A stretch of 64,000 nucleotides of DNA from Myxococcales bacterium (GTDB lineage Bacteria > Myxococcota_A > Polyangia > Fen-1088): NCBI GenBank assembly GCA_022184915.1, contig JAGTJU010000007.1:1-64000 (forward strand), given 5' to 3'. The notes below the pieces were generated by a model. The model was not told where the DNA came from, made no database searches, and worked only from the letters and a program-made list of their open reading frames with translations. Each line of letters starts with the position of its first letter. Positions within the stretch are counted from its first letter, which is position 1. Of this stretch, positions 20,222 through 28,903 are shown piece after piece. The position numbers were made by a program, and so were the translations under genes.

Positions 20222-22618
20222 ATGGCCCTGCTCTCCCATCGAGACCATCGCCCCGCGCCGTCTCGCCACGCCCCTTGCGCACTGGCTTTCTTGGCTTTTG
20301 GGGTCCTCTTGGCCCTCTTGGCCCCGTGGGTCGCAAGGCCCCGTCTGGCGATGGCCGCGCCCGAACGCGGCCACAGCCCCGCAGACGCCCCTGCGGCCGA
20401 CGTTTCGCGCCTGCACGTGCTCATGCTCAGCGGCGGGGGCGTGCCCGCGCAGAACTTCCGCTCGCACCTCATTCACCTCCAGCGCTTCTTGGCTCTGGTG
20501 GAGCAGGCCGGGGTGCCGCGCGAACGCATTTCCGTACTGGCTGCCGATGGAAGCGATGCGGGCGCCGATCTGGCCGTGCTCGACGAAGAGCCCGAAGAGG
20601 GGCTGTGGCTGCTCGACCGTACCCCTCTCCAAGACTTGCTTGCGCCCACGCTCAGCTTTGAGAACTCGCAGCTTCCGGGCGTCTCGATCGAGCCTGCCAC
20701 CCGGGGACAGCTCGCAGCCTGGTTTCGCAAGGCCCGCAAGCGGCTCCGGCCCGGCGACACCCTGCTGGTCTTCGTCACCGATCACGGCCACAACGCCGGC
20801 ACCGATCCCTGGAAGAGCGAGATCACCCTGTGGGGCCCTCGGCAAGCGCTGGATGTACGGCAGCTCGAGACCTTGATGGGCACGCTGGACCCGCGGGTGC
20901 GGGTGGTCACGTTGATGTCCCAGTGTTTCTCGGGCGGATTTGCGCAGCTTTACACCGCCCGCACCCGGAAGGGCCTGCCCGCTGGCAACACCTGTGGCTT
21001 CTTCTCCTCCACCGCCGATCGCCCCGCCTATGGGTGTTTCCCGGAAAACGTGGGCCAAGACGCCGTGGGGCACGCCTTCACATTCTTCGAATCGCTGCGA
21101 CGCGGGAGCGATTTTTCCACCGCCCACCGCGAGACCCTGCTGCACGACGACTCCCCCGACGTGCCCCTGCGCACGAGCGACGTATTTCTCTTCGACACAC
21201 TCGAGGCGCAGGCACAGCGCACGGGACAACCGCTGGAGGCCACGGTGGACGCACTCCTGGCCAAGGCTTGGAAGAACAAGGCTCGCTGGGAGCCCGAGAT
21301 TCGTCTGCTGGACGCGCTCGGCCGCGCCTATGGCTTGTTTTCGCCGCGCAGCCTCGCCGAACTGGAGGCGCCTGGCAAGCAGCTTGACACCGTGCTGGAG
21401 CAACTCGACAAGCATGGACGGCTCTGGGAAGACGCCCTCTCGGACATCACCAACGGCAACCTCGCCGACTTTCTTCAGCGATCGCCGCAGTGGCGCGGCA
21501 AGCTCGAGCCACACGCGATCCAGCGGCTCGAGCAGGAGGCCCGGCGCGGCCTCGCGCGGGCTCTGCTCGACGAGCTCGGCCCCTTCACCGAGGCCAAGGC
21601 GGAAAGGTGGGCGCGTTTGCAGCGGGTTGCGGAGCGACTCGACACGATCAACGAAGTGGCGTACCGCATGGAGGTGCGCCTGGCGGCGCTGCTGCGCATG
21701 CGGGCCCTGCTGGCGCGTGTGGCGGGGCAGGTGCTGCTCGAAACGCAGGGCTCGGCCGAACACAAGCAAGCCTTGGCCGCGCTCACGGACTGTGAACGCT
21801 TTTCGTTGCCGCTGGGTGGCAAGCCCGAAGACCGCAGCACCCCGTCTCTTCCGCCCTTCGAGGACGACCTGGCCCGGGCCGAAGCCGTGTTCCCTGCCTG
21901 GCTGGGCATCCAGTTCGGCGGCGTGCCCGCGGCGCTCGCGAAGCGCCTGTCCTTGCCCGAGGGGGCCTCGATGATTCAGAGGGTGTTTCCCCAGTCTCCC
22001 GCCGCCAAGGCGGGCCTGCGGGCGGGCGACGTGGTGTTGGGGCCCCCCGATGAGCCCTTTGCCGACAACAACCAGGTACGCACCTGGACCATGTTGTCTG
22101 CCACGGGCACGCCCCTGCCCTTCTTGGTGCTACGCGAGGGAAAGAAGATGACGGCGCCGCTCACTTTGACCCCCTACCCCTCGGAGCTACCGAAGCTTCC
22201 GGGACGTCCGAAGGAAGGCGAAGCGGCACCCTCGCTGGGGGCGCTCGAGGCCTACCGAGGACGAGCGCCGGAGGACGTGGCCGGCAAAGCGGGGTACATG
22301 CTGTTCTACTGGGCCACATGGTGTGGGCCCTGCAAAGCCTCGGTGCCGGAGGTCATGCAATTCGCGCAGGCGCGCCAGCTCACGGTGATCGCCGTGACCG
22401 ATGAAGATCGCGAGACCCTCGATGCGTTTTTCGCCAAGCACAAGGCGCCCTTTCCCACGAACGTGGCGATGGATCCTTCGCGCACGACCTTCGTCACCTA
22501 CGGCATCAGCGCCACGCCCACCTTCGTGCTCGTGGACGGCAGCGGCCGCATCACCTCCTATGTCCGCGGGTACGACAGTGCCGCCGGGCTGCCCTTCCCG
22601 GGCTGGCGGCGGCCTTGA
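20222..22618 (+). CDS. Caspase-fold peptidase / PDZ / thioredoxin fusion protein
   Basis: Three modules are visible. (i) Residues about 60-290 form a clan-CD peptidase-like domain with a His in VTDHGHN (His188) and a Cys in MSQCFSGG (Cys235). (ii) Residues about 555-655 form a PDZ domain (GASMIQRVFPQSPAAKAGLRAGD). (iii) Residues about 670-795 form a TlpA-like thioredoxin with WCGPC near 700-704 and the cis-Pro in ATPTF. One N-terminal hydrophobic helix (about 18-45) suggests a membrane anchor or signal with the rest in the periplasm. A helical region of about 250 residues lies between (i) and (ii). This combination is unusual. The target and thiol partner are unknown. Confidence 0.85.
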   Translation: MALLSHRDHRPAPSRHAPCALAFLAFGVLLALLAPWVARPRLAMAAPERGHSPADAPAADVSRLHVLMLSGGGVPAQNFRSHLIHLQRFLALVEQAGVPRERISVLAADGSDAGADLAVLDEEPEEGLWLLDRTPLQDLLAPTLSFENSQLPGVSIEPATRGQLAAWFRKARKRLRPGDTLLVFVTDHGHNAGTDPWKSEITLWGPRQALDVRQLETLMGTLDPRVRVVTLMSQCFSGGFAQLYTARTRKGLPAGNTCGFFSSTADRPAYGCFPENVGQDAVGHAFTFFESLRRGSDFSTAHRETLLHDDSPDVPLRTSDVFLFDTLEAQAQRTGQPLEATVDALLAKAWKNKARWEPEIRLLDALGRAYGLFSPRSLAELEAPGKQLDTVLEQLDKHGRLWEDALSDITNGNLADFLQRSPQWRGKLEPHAIQRLEQEARRGLARALLDELGPFTEAKAERWARLQRVAERLDTINEVAYRMEVRLAALLRMRALLARVAGQVLLETQGSAEHKQALAALTDCERFSLPLGGKPEDRSTPSLPPFEDDLARAEAVFPAWLGIQFGGVPAALAKRLSLPEGASMIQRVFPQSPAAKAGLRAGDVVLGPPDEPFADNNQVRTWTMLSATGTPLPFLVLREGKKMTAPLTLTPYPSELPKLPGRPKEGEAAPSLGALEAYRGRAPEDVAGKAGYMLFYWATWCGPCKASVPEVMQFAQARQLTVIAVTDEDRETLDAFFAKHKAPFPTNVAMDPSRTTFVTYGISATPTFVLVDGSGRITSYVRGYDSAAGLPFPGWRRP

Positions 22619-22630
22619 AGGCAACGGCCG

Positions 22631-23335
22631 TCACTTGAAGCGCAAGGCTTGCTCGACGGCCGCGTGGGCGCCCGTCTCCAACACCTCGCCATGACAGGGC
22701 ACCAGACGGTCGAAGCGCCACCCGAGCAGCGCCCGCCCACTGGCTGACAACGCCGCGCGATCCTTGCCGTAAAACCGCCACAGCCGGCTTTGGGCCAGGT
22801 GGCCGCAGGTCCCCGTGCCTCGCAGCACCAGCTTGGTGACAAAGCCCCGAGGCGCCGTGATGTTGAAGAGCAGATCGGTGACCAGCAACGAGCCCGTGGG
22901 CTTGTGGAGAAAGACCTTCTCCTCGACCGTGGGCGCCCCCGCAACGGCCAGCATGTCGAGGGTGTCCGAAAGGGGTGCGGGCAGGTGCGTTTCGAGGAGG
23001 GTGTCGAAGCGCAAGCGCGGCCTTTTGCGCGCAAGGGCTTCGGGACCCAGAAGCTTGGCGCCCACGAAGCGCTCGAGGGCCGGGCGCACGAACACGTGGT
23101 GGAGCGCCGAGGGCGCGATCACGTAGGCCACCTGCCCCAAGGCCGCCACCGCGGCGGACAACTCCGGGCTCATCGCCACAGGGCTGTGCAGAGCGAGCGT
23201 GCCATCGCCGAGGGCGATGACGGTCATGCGTGTGGGCAGCCGAAGGCCGCCGGGCATCCGGACCTCCGATGCGGCGGCCCACAGACCAGGTGCGAGGCCC
23301 ACCAGGGCAGGTGACGAGCTTTGTGGGTTTGTCAT
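22631..23335 (-). CDS. DUF4336 family protein
   Basis: A 234-residue protein with GLWAAASEVRMPGGLRLPTRMTVI at the start, YVIAPSALHHVFV in the first third, and PCHGEVLETG near the end. This resembles DUF4336, a family with a metallo-beta-lactamase-like fold but no settled activity. It is divergent from the MarR gene across 56 bp that contain repeated TTGAC half-sites, so it is a good candidate target of that regulator. Confidence 0.82.
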   Translation of the reverse strand: MTNPQSSSPALVGLAPGLWAAASEVRMPGGLRLPTRMTVIALGDGTLALHSPVAMSPELSAAVAALGQVAYVIAPSALHHVFVRPALERFVGAKLLGPEALARKRPRLRFDTLLETHLPAPLSDTLDMLAVAGAPTVEEKVFLHKPTGSLLVTDLLFNITAPRGFVTKLVLRGTGTCGHLAQSRLWRFYGKDRAALSASGRALLGWRFDRLVPCHGEVLETGAHAAVEQALRFK

Positions 23336-23357
23336 CGCTCACAATGGTAAAGCTTTC

Positions 23358-23384
23358 TTGACGATTTAGTCAAGCGTGATTGAC
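23358..23384. promoter_or_regulatory. Candidate MarR operator: TTGAC half-sites every 11 bp
   Basis: Three 5-bp half-sites occur in alternating orientation with 6-bp spacers: TTGAC (23358-23362), GTCAA (23369-23373), TTGAC (23380-23384). Adjacent pairs form perfect inverted repeats, the outer C/G extending the first to 6 bp. The 11-bp period puts all half-sites on one face of the helix. The element fills most of the 56-bp divergent gap and reaches within 8 bp of the MarR start codon, as expected for autorepression and control of the DUF4336 gene. Confidence 0.6.
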
Positions 23385-23391
23385 TATCCAC

Positions 23392-23868
23392 ATGGCAACC
23401 GGTGACGACGTGGGAAGCTTCGAGGCGCGGCTGGCTGTGGCCAAGGCGGCAAGCTGGGCCCAACTGCTCTTCAAGTGCGCGCGGCTACTCAACGAACGGG
23501 CCCTGACCGAGCTGCGGCGCCGCACCGGGCAGCCCGTACGCGCCGCGCACACCGCTCTTTTCCCCCACATCGATCTTCAGGGCACGCGGCCGAGCGTGCT
23601 GGCGGAGAGACTGGGCGTGACGAAACAGGCCGTGGGTCAGTTGGTGGACGAGATGGTGGCGATGGGCATGCTCGAGCGCGTGGCCGATCCCGCTGACGCC
23701 CGGGCGCGCCTGGTGAGGTTTTCGGCCAAGGGCCGCAAGGGGCTCATGGCAGGGCTGGCGCTGCTGGGCGAGCTTGAAGCGGAACTGGCTGCGCAACTGG
23801 GCAAGGGGGATCTGAAGCGCTTTGCCGACACCCTGGCGCGGCTTTCCGCCGTGCTCGAAGGCGGATGA
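23392..23868 (+). CDS. MarR family transcriptional regulator
   Basis: A 158-residue winged-helix protein. The recognition region is DLQGTRPSVLAERLGVTKQAVGQLVDEM and the wing is ERVADPADARARLVRFSAKG, both typical of MarR. ATG 23392 is preferred; TTG 23380 would place the start inside the putative operator. It is divergent from DUF4336, and upstream by 88 bp of the TonB receptor gene, so it could govern either side. The ligand is unknown. Confidence 0.88.
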   Translation: MATGDDVGSFEARLAVAKAASWAQLLFKCARLLNERALTELRRRTGQPVRAAHTALFPHIDLQGTRPSVLAERLGVTKQAVGQLVDEMVAMGMLERVADPADARARLVRFSAKGRKGLMAGLALLGELEAELAAQLGKGDLKRFADTLARLSAVLEGG

Positions 23869-23955
23869 CGAAGGCCCCCAAAATCGACACCCGGGGGTGA
23901 CACATTTTCCGGCCCGCGGCGTTGTCTGAGGCGAACCCCGCACGGACGGCCTCAG

Positions 23956-26436
23956 ATGAAAAAACAGATCTCCCCTCTCCTGCTCGCTGCGCTCGCCGTA
24001 AGTGGTGTGTGGACTTCGCCGCTCGCGCAGGCCCAGCCCGAAGCGCCCCCGACGCCCGAAGCGCCCCCGCCTGGAGGGCCGCCCTCCGAACCGCCGCTCG
24101 CGGCGGCGCCTGACGAAGTCCCGCCACCTCGGCACGCCCAGGGTCGCCTCGAGGTGCAGCTGTTCGACGCGGCCACGGGCGCCCCCATCGCGGGTGCCAC
24201 GGTCATGGTCGATGGTGACGCCGGCGGTGAATCCGATGCCGAGGGACGGGTGTCCCTGGGTCCGCTCGCCGTGGGGCCTCACAACCTGCTCGTGATGAGC
24301 GCCGCACACGATACCCTCGACACACAGACGAGGGTGCACTCTGGTGGCGCCACCCACGTCCGCTATCGCCTGGCGGCCGCCACGGCGGAGGTCTACGAGA
24401 TTGCGGCCAAGGACGCCCGCCCCCGACGGGAGGCCACGGAGGTGGTGCTCAGCGAAGCCGAGTTCAAGACCGTGCCCGGCACCCTGGGTGACCCCGTGCG
24501 GGTCGTCGAGAACCTGCCCGGCATGAACCGGACCCCAGGGGGTCTCGGCGGCGCGCTCATCGTCCGCGGGGCCAACCCTGCCGACAGCGGCGTTTACGTC
24601 GACGGTGTCGAGATCCCGTTGCTCTACCACTTTGGCGGGCTCACCTCCGTGGTGAGCGGCGAGTTCATGGGGGGCATCACCTTTACGCCGGGGGGCTTTG
24701 GCCCGCAATTCGGCCGCGCCACCGCCGGCATCGTCAACGTCGAGACCAAGCCGCTGTCGTGCACGCAGCTGCGGGCGCTGGCCGCCGTCGATCCCATCGA
24801 CGCCGAAATGTTCGCTTGTGCGCCCGTGGGCAGCTGGAAGCTGGCCCTCGCGGGACGACGCTCGTACGTGGACGCGTTTTTGCCCGCACTGCTCGAAGCC
24901 TCTTCGAATCCGGGCGAAAGCCCGACCGTGATTGCCCCCGCCTACTTCGATTATCAAGCCAAGGCCGAAAACACCAGTGCCCGCACCCGGTGGGAGATCT
25001 TTGCCTTCGGCGCCAACGACACACTGAAGGTCACGCGCGCCACCTCGGCCGAAGACGCCGACCTGTCGCTCGGCGGTGGTATCCAGTTTCACCGCCTGCA
25101 GGTGCGCCACACCCACTTCGGTGATCGCGTGACGCTGGAGTCGGCCCTGGTGCCCGGGTTCTTGCGGCAGGACTTCGGCAGCCGTTCGGCGGATCTCGAT
25201 CGCCAGCACCACTCCAAAGTGGACATGTTCACGTTGCAAGGGCGTGAGAACCTGACTGTGCGGGTGAGCGAGCACCTCGCGCTGCGCGCGGGCCTCGACC
25301 ATCAGCTCTACACCTGGCAGGCCGACTTCATCACCGACCTGCCCAACCTCGCCCGGCAGTTCCCGAACCCGCTGGGGGTCGACCCGCAACGCCAGATCCC
25401 CTGGAAAAAGAGCAGTTTCGACAGCAACCTTGGATTTTGGACGGAGCTCGTCACGAGCCCGGCCACCGGCATCACGCTCACACCCGGGGTGCGGGTGGAC
25501 CGATTCGACTTCGCCAACCGCGCCCAGTGGGCGGTGGACCCGCGCCTCGCCACTCGTTGGCAGGTGAATGAGCCCACCGCCCTCAAGGCCTCGGGTGGGG
25601 TGTATCGCAAGCTACCGGATCTGTTCTCGGGCGTCATGGTGCCCGGATTCGGGCAGCCCGGGTTGCTCGCCGAACGAGCCATCCACCTCACCTCAGGCAT
25701 TGAACGGCGGTTTTCGCCCTTGGACGTGACGCTGGAGGGCTTTCACGTGTGGCGCAGCCGTTTACCGTCGCCCACAGATGCGGTGACCTTCCGCGATGGC
25801 AAAGCCGAACCCGTACTCTTCGAGAGCGAAGGCCGAGGCCGCAGCTACGGGCTCGAACTGTTGCTCAAGCGCAACCCCACCGAGGGGCGTCGTTTCAGCG
25901 GATGGGTGGCATACACCCTCTCGCGCTCCACTCGCACGGATCGCACCCCCGACGCCCAGGGGCTTGGGGGATACGCAGGCGTCGATCCGGGCGCGGCACG
26001 CCTCTTCGAGTTGCCCGCTACGGCCCGCACCTATCTGTCTCCCTTCGATCAAACCCACATCTTCACCACCGTGGGCAGCTGGCAGCTGCCCTGGAAGATG
26101 ACGCTTGGCTTTCGTGTGCAGGTCGTGTCGGGCAACCCCACCACACCGCTCGAGAACGGTCGCAGCACCTACGACGCCGATGGCGACATCTACCGGGTGG
26201 CGCCGGGCTCGGTGGCCCGCAACTCGGCCCGCCTGCCTGCCTTTCAGCGCGTGGACCTGCGCCTGGACAAACGCTGGGACTTTCACGGTTGGAACCTCAC
26301 CGCCTACCTCGAGGTGATGAACGCCAGCAACCGCCGCGCCGTGGAGGCGATCGATTACGACTACCGCTTCGCCAACCGCACGGAACTGCGCGGCCTGCCC
26401 CTCTTGCCCCTGCTCGGCGTGAAAGGAGAAATCTGA
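23956..26436 (+). CDS. TonB-dependent outer-membrane receptor with carboxypeptidase-regulatory-like domain
   Basis: A signal peptide (cut near AQA, about residue 26) and a Pro-rich linker precede a beta-sandwich domain (about 58-140; GRLEVQLFDAATGAPIAGATVMV). The plug follows (about 150-270; TLGDPVRVVENLPGMNRTPGG ... GALIVRGANPADSGVYVDGVEIP) and then a beta-barrel to the C-terminus. Length (826 residues) is normal. The substrate is unknown; the associated lipoprotein starts immediately after (TGATG overlap), a common receptor/lipoprotein pairing. Confidence 0.88.
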   Translation: MKKQISPLLLAALAVSGVWTSPLAQAQPEAPPTPEAPPPGGPPSEPPLAAAPDEVPPPRHAQGRLEVQLFDAATGAPIAGATVMVDGDAGGESDAEGRVSLGPLAVGPHNLLVMSAAHDTLDTQTRVHSGGATHVRYRLAAATAEVYEIAAKDARPRREATEVVLSEAEFKTVPGTLGDPVRVVENLPGMNRTPGGLGGALIVRGANPADSGVYVDGVEIPLLYHFGGLTSVVSGEFMGGITFTPGGFGPQFGRATAGIVNVETKPLSCTQLRALAAVDPIDAEMFACAPVGSWKLALAGRRSYVDAFLPALLEASSNPGESPTVIAPAYFDYQAKAENTSARTRWEIFAFGANDTLKVTRATSAEDADLSLGGGIQFHRLQVRHTHFGDRVTLESALVPGFLRQDFGSRSADLDRQHHSKVDMFTLQGRENLTVRVSEHLALRAGLDHQLYTWQADFITDLPNLARQFPNPLGVDPQRQIPWKKSSFDSNLGFWTELVTSPATGITLTPGVRVDRFDFANRAQWAVDPRLATRWQVNEPTALKASGGVYRKLPDLFSGVMVPGFGQPGLLAERAIHLTSGIERRFSPLDVTLEGFHVWRSRLPSPTDAVTFRDGKAEPVLFESEGRGRSYGLELLLKRNPTEGRRFSGWVAYTLSRSTRTDRTPDAQGLGGYAGVDPGAARLFELPATARTYLSPFDQTHIFTTVGSWQLPWKMTLGFRVQVVSGNPTTPLENGRSTYDADGDIYRVAPGSVARNSARLPAFQRVDLRLDKRWDFHGWNLTAYLEVMNASNRRAVEAIDYDYRFANRTELRGLPLLPLLGVKGEI

Positions 26437-27500
26437 TGTTTGCTCTTCGACTGTCCGCCTTCGAACTTGCGCTCTTGCCCCTGGCGCTCATCGGCTGTGG
26501 CGACCCGGTGGAGCGCCCGAGTGAGGTCAAGGATCTGCGGGTGCTGGCCGTGGCCGCCGAACCTCCGGAGGTTCTCTACGACCGGGCCGCAGGTTTTGGC
26601 GTACCCCAGGTGACCTTCTCGGCGCTGGTGGCCGATCCGCGTGGGGAAACCACCACGTATACCTGGCGTTTTTGCCCCGTGGAGTCGGAGCAAGCCTGCC
26701 TGAACTTCCCTGCCGTGCGCGAAGCGGCGCCCCTACCCATGCGCCCGATGCTGGACGCGCTCTTTGCGCAGCACCAGCAGGGCCTCGCGGCGCCTGGCGA
26801 GGAGATGGCCGGCCTGGCGCTGCCGCCCTTCACCACGGCCTGGCCCTCGGATCTCTTCGTCTACCACCTTCAAGGCTCCGCCCTCGGCCTTGGCAACGGC
26901 GCCTGGCCCTCGGCCGTGCTCAGCGTGGGCGCCGCCGACGGTGCGGTGCTCGCACAAAAGCGGGTGACGCTCAACGCACGCGATTTGTCGCAGTACAACG
27001 CCGAGCTCAGCGCCGCCTTCGGCTTCTCTGTTTGTGAGCCCACGGCCCCGCAGCCGGGATGTCTGCGCCTTGAGCCACGCACACCTAACCAAAACCCCGC
27101 CCTCACGGCGGTCAGGGTGGCGCGCGGCAAGCAGGCCGGGCTTCCTTTCGAGCCTCTGCCCGCAACTCTCACCGTCAAGGCCGGGGACAGTCTGCGCATC
27201 GAGCCAGCGCTCTCGCCCAGCGCCTTCGAGAGCTACCAGCGCGTGGAAGCGGCGCTGCAAGACAACCGGCTTCAGGTCGAAGACGTACGTGAGCAGCCCG
27301 TCGTGTCCTGGTTCGCCACGGCCGGCACATTCGACGAAGACCAAACAGCCATCGCGTCCACCAAGACCTTCGACAACGTTTACACGGCGCCCGAAGCCCC
27401 ACCGACAGCCACGGGCGGCTGGGTGGCCCTGTGGATGGTGGTGCGCGACCTGCGCGGCGGCACGGGCTGGATGCAACTGCGCGTGCTTGTGACGCCCTGA
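26436..27500 (+). CDS. Lipoprotein paired with the TonB receptor
   Basis: Start ATG 26436 overlaps the receptor stop (TGATG), with ribosome binding site aaaggag. The signal ends LIGC (lipobox, Cys near residue 20). The mature protein of about 330 residues is beta-rich, has a few cysteines (FCPVESEQAC and CEPTAPQPGC), and shows no enzyme motif. I do not recognise the family. Position implies a surface partner of the receptor, possibly binding the ligand. Confidence 0.82.
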   Translation: MFALRLSAFELALLPLALIGCGDPVERPSEVKDLRVLAVAAEPPEVLYDRAAGFGVPQVTFSALVADPRGETTTYTWRFCPVESEQACLNFPAVREAAPLPMRPMLDALFAQHQQGLAAPGEEMAGLALPPFTTAWPSDLFVYHLQGSALGLGNGAWPSAVLSVGAADGAVLAQKRVTLNARDLSQYNAELSAAFGFSVCEPTAPQPGCLRLEPRTPNQNPALTAVRVARGKQAGLPFEPLPATLTVKAGDSLRIEPALSPSAFESYQRVEAALQDNRLQVEDVREQPVVSWFATAGTFDEDQTAIASTKTFDNVYTAPEAPPTATGGWVALWMVVRDLRGGTGWMQLRVLVTP

Positions 27501-27602
27501 ACCGGGGGTTCACGCGCCGCAGGGAAACACTCACGTGAAAAAAAACGCGGACGAGGGTGACAGCTTCTCCTTGGTCCGGTGTTTCAGGGATAAGTACCGG
27601 TC

Positions 27603-28115
27603 ATGGCGCTCGACGTGGAAAACCTCTATCGGCAGTACGGACCCATGGTCCTGCGACGCTGTCGCCGCCTGCTCAAAGACGAGGGAAAGGCCCTGGACGC
27701 GATGCACGACACCTTCGTGGAGATGCTGCGTCGCAAGGAACGCCTCACGGAGGAGGCCCCCGCCGCCCTCTTGCTCACGACCGCCACCAACGTTTGCCTC
27801 AACAAGCTCCGCAGTGCGCGCCGCCACCCCGAACACGACACCGATCCGGACACCGTCTTGCTCACCCACATCAGTCATTTGGCCTCGAACGAAAACCGCA
27901 CGCTCGGGCGGCGCATCCTCGACCGCTTGTTCTCCGACACGCCGGAGTCCACGCAGCAGATCGCGGTGTTGCACTACGTGGATCGCCTCACCCTCGAAGA
28001 AGTGGCCCACGAGGTCGGCCTCTCGGTGTCAGGCGTGCGCAAACGCCTGAGAACTCTCAAAGCGCGACTTCCCGCGGAAACGCCCGAACTCGCCCCTGCC
28101 CTGGAGATGCAGTGA
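27603..28115 (+). CDS. ECF-type RNA polymerase sigma factor
   Basis: A 170-residue sigma-70-family protein with only regions 2 and 4. Region 2 covers about residues 5-75 (YRQYGPMVLRRCRRLLKD, then AMHDTFVEML). Region 4 is at about 115-160 (TQQIAVLHYVDRLTLEEVA and a GLSVSGVRKRL recognition helix). The stop overlaps the next start (TGATG). That gene encodes a one-helix membrane protein that fits an anti-sigma factor, followed by a caspase-family gene with the same overlap. All three are therefore probably one regulated unit. Confidence 0.88.
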   Translation: MALDVENLYRQYGPMVLRRCRRLLKDEGKALDAMHDTFVEMLRRKERLTEEAPAALLLTTATNVCLNKLRSARRHPEHDTDPDTVLLTHISHLASNENRTLGRRILDRLFSDTPESTQQIAVLHYVDRLTLEEVAHEVGLSVSGVRKRLRTLKARLPAETPELAPALEMQ

Positions 28116-28903
28116 TGTCCAAGCGGCCCGAACACCACGTCCCCTCTTACCTGCTCGAACGCCTGGCCCAGGGCGAGCTGCCTCCGGCCCAAGCCGCAGC
28201 CCTGAGAGCCAAGCTGGCGGCACAGCCCGGAGGTGCCGAGGAAGCGCTTCTCCACCTGCGCGACGACGATGTGGCCATCTTGGCCGCCCATCCTCCCGTT
28301 GAGGCCGCCCGCGAGATCCGGCGTCGTCTGGCGCAAAACCCTGCCGCCGCGAGGCCTCGGCCGTTTCTCCTGCCCGCCCTCGCGTTGGGTGTGGCCGGTG
28401 CCGCCGCCCTGGTGGCGTTGACCCCAGCCGCCGAGACACGCAGGGGGCAAAACACGCTCTCCGTGCAAGAGGAGTACGTGGGCATCAAGGGCCTCGCGCC
28501 GCACCTGATCGTCTACCGTAAGCACGAAGGCGCGCCTCAAAGGCTCACCGCACAGGACACCGTGAGCCCGGGTGACGTTTTGCAGCTGGCCTACGTGGTC
28601 CCGGGTGATCCCAAGGGGGGGCCGCCGCCCTACGGAGCCATCGTATCGGTGGATGCGCTCAAAACCACGACTCTGCATTTTCCGACACGACCCGGAGCCG
28701 CCGCGGTCATGACGACCCAAGGCGAAACGCGTTTGCCCATCTCTTACGAGCTCGACGCCTCCCCGGGCTTCGAACGCTTCGTCCTTCTGCTTTCGGCCGA
28801 GCCCTTCGCCACCGAGCCGCTCCTGCGGACCCTGCGGCAAGGAGGAGCACTGCCACGAGGCCTCGTTCGATTCGAGATGACTTTGAATAAGGAGCTTCCG
28901 TGA
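28115..28903 (+). CDS. Putative anti-sigma factor, single-pass membrane protein
   Basis: The N-terminal 80 residues are a short helical cytoplasmic part (YLLERLAQGELPPAQAAAL). One membrane helix lies at about 83-103 (LLPALALGVAGAAALVAL). A periplasmic beta-rich domain of about 155 residues follows, similar in feel to DUF4384 (VSPGDVLQLAYVV). There is no zinc-binding HxxxCxxC motif. The role as anti-sigma factor is inferred from position between the ECF sigma gene and the caspase gene, with TGATG overlaps on both sides. Confidence 0.7.
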   Translation: MSKRPEHHVPSYLLERLAQGELPPAQAAALRAKLAAQPGGAEEALLHLRDDDVAILAAHPPVEAAREIRRRLAQNPAAARPRPFLLPALALGVAGAAALVALTPAAETRRGQNTLSVQEEYVGIKGLAPHLIVYRKHEGAPQRLTAQDTVSPGDVLQLAYVVPGDPKGGPPPYGAIVSVDALKTTTLHFPTRPGAAAVMTTQGETRLPISYELDASPGFERFVLLLSAEPFATEPLLRTLRQGGALPRGLVRFEMTLNKELP

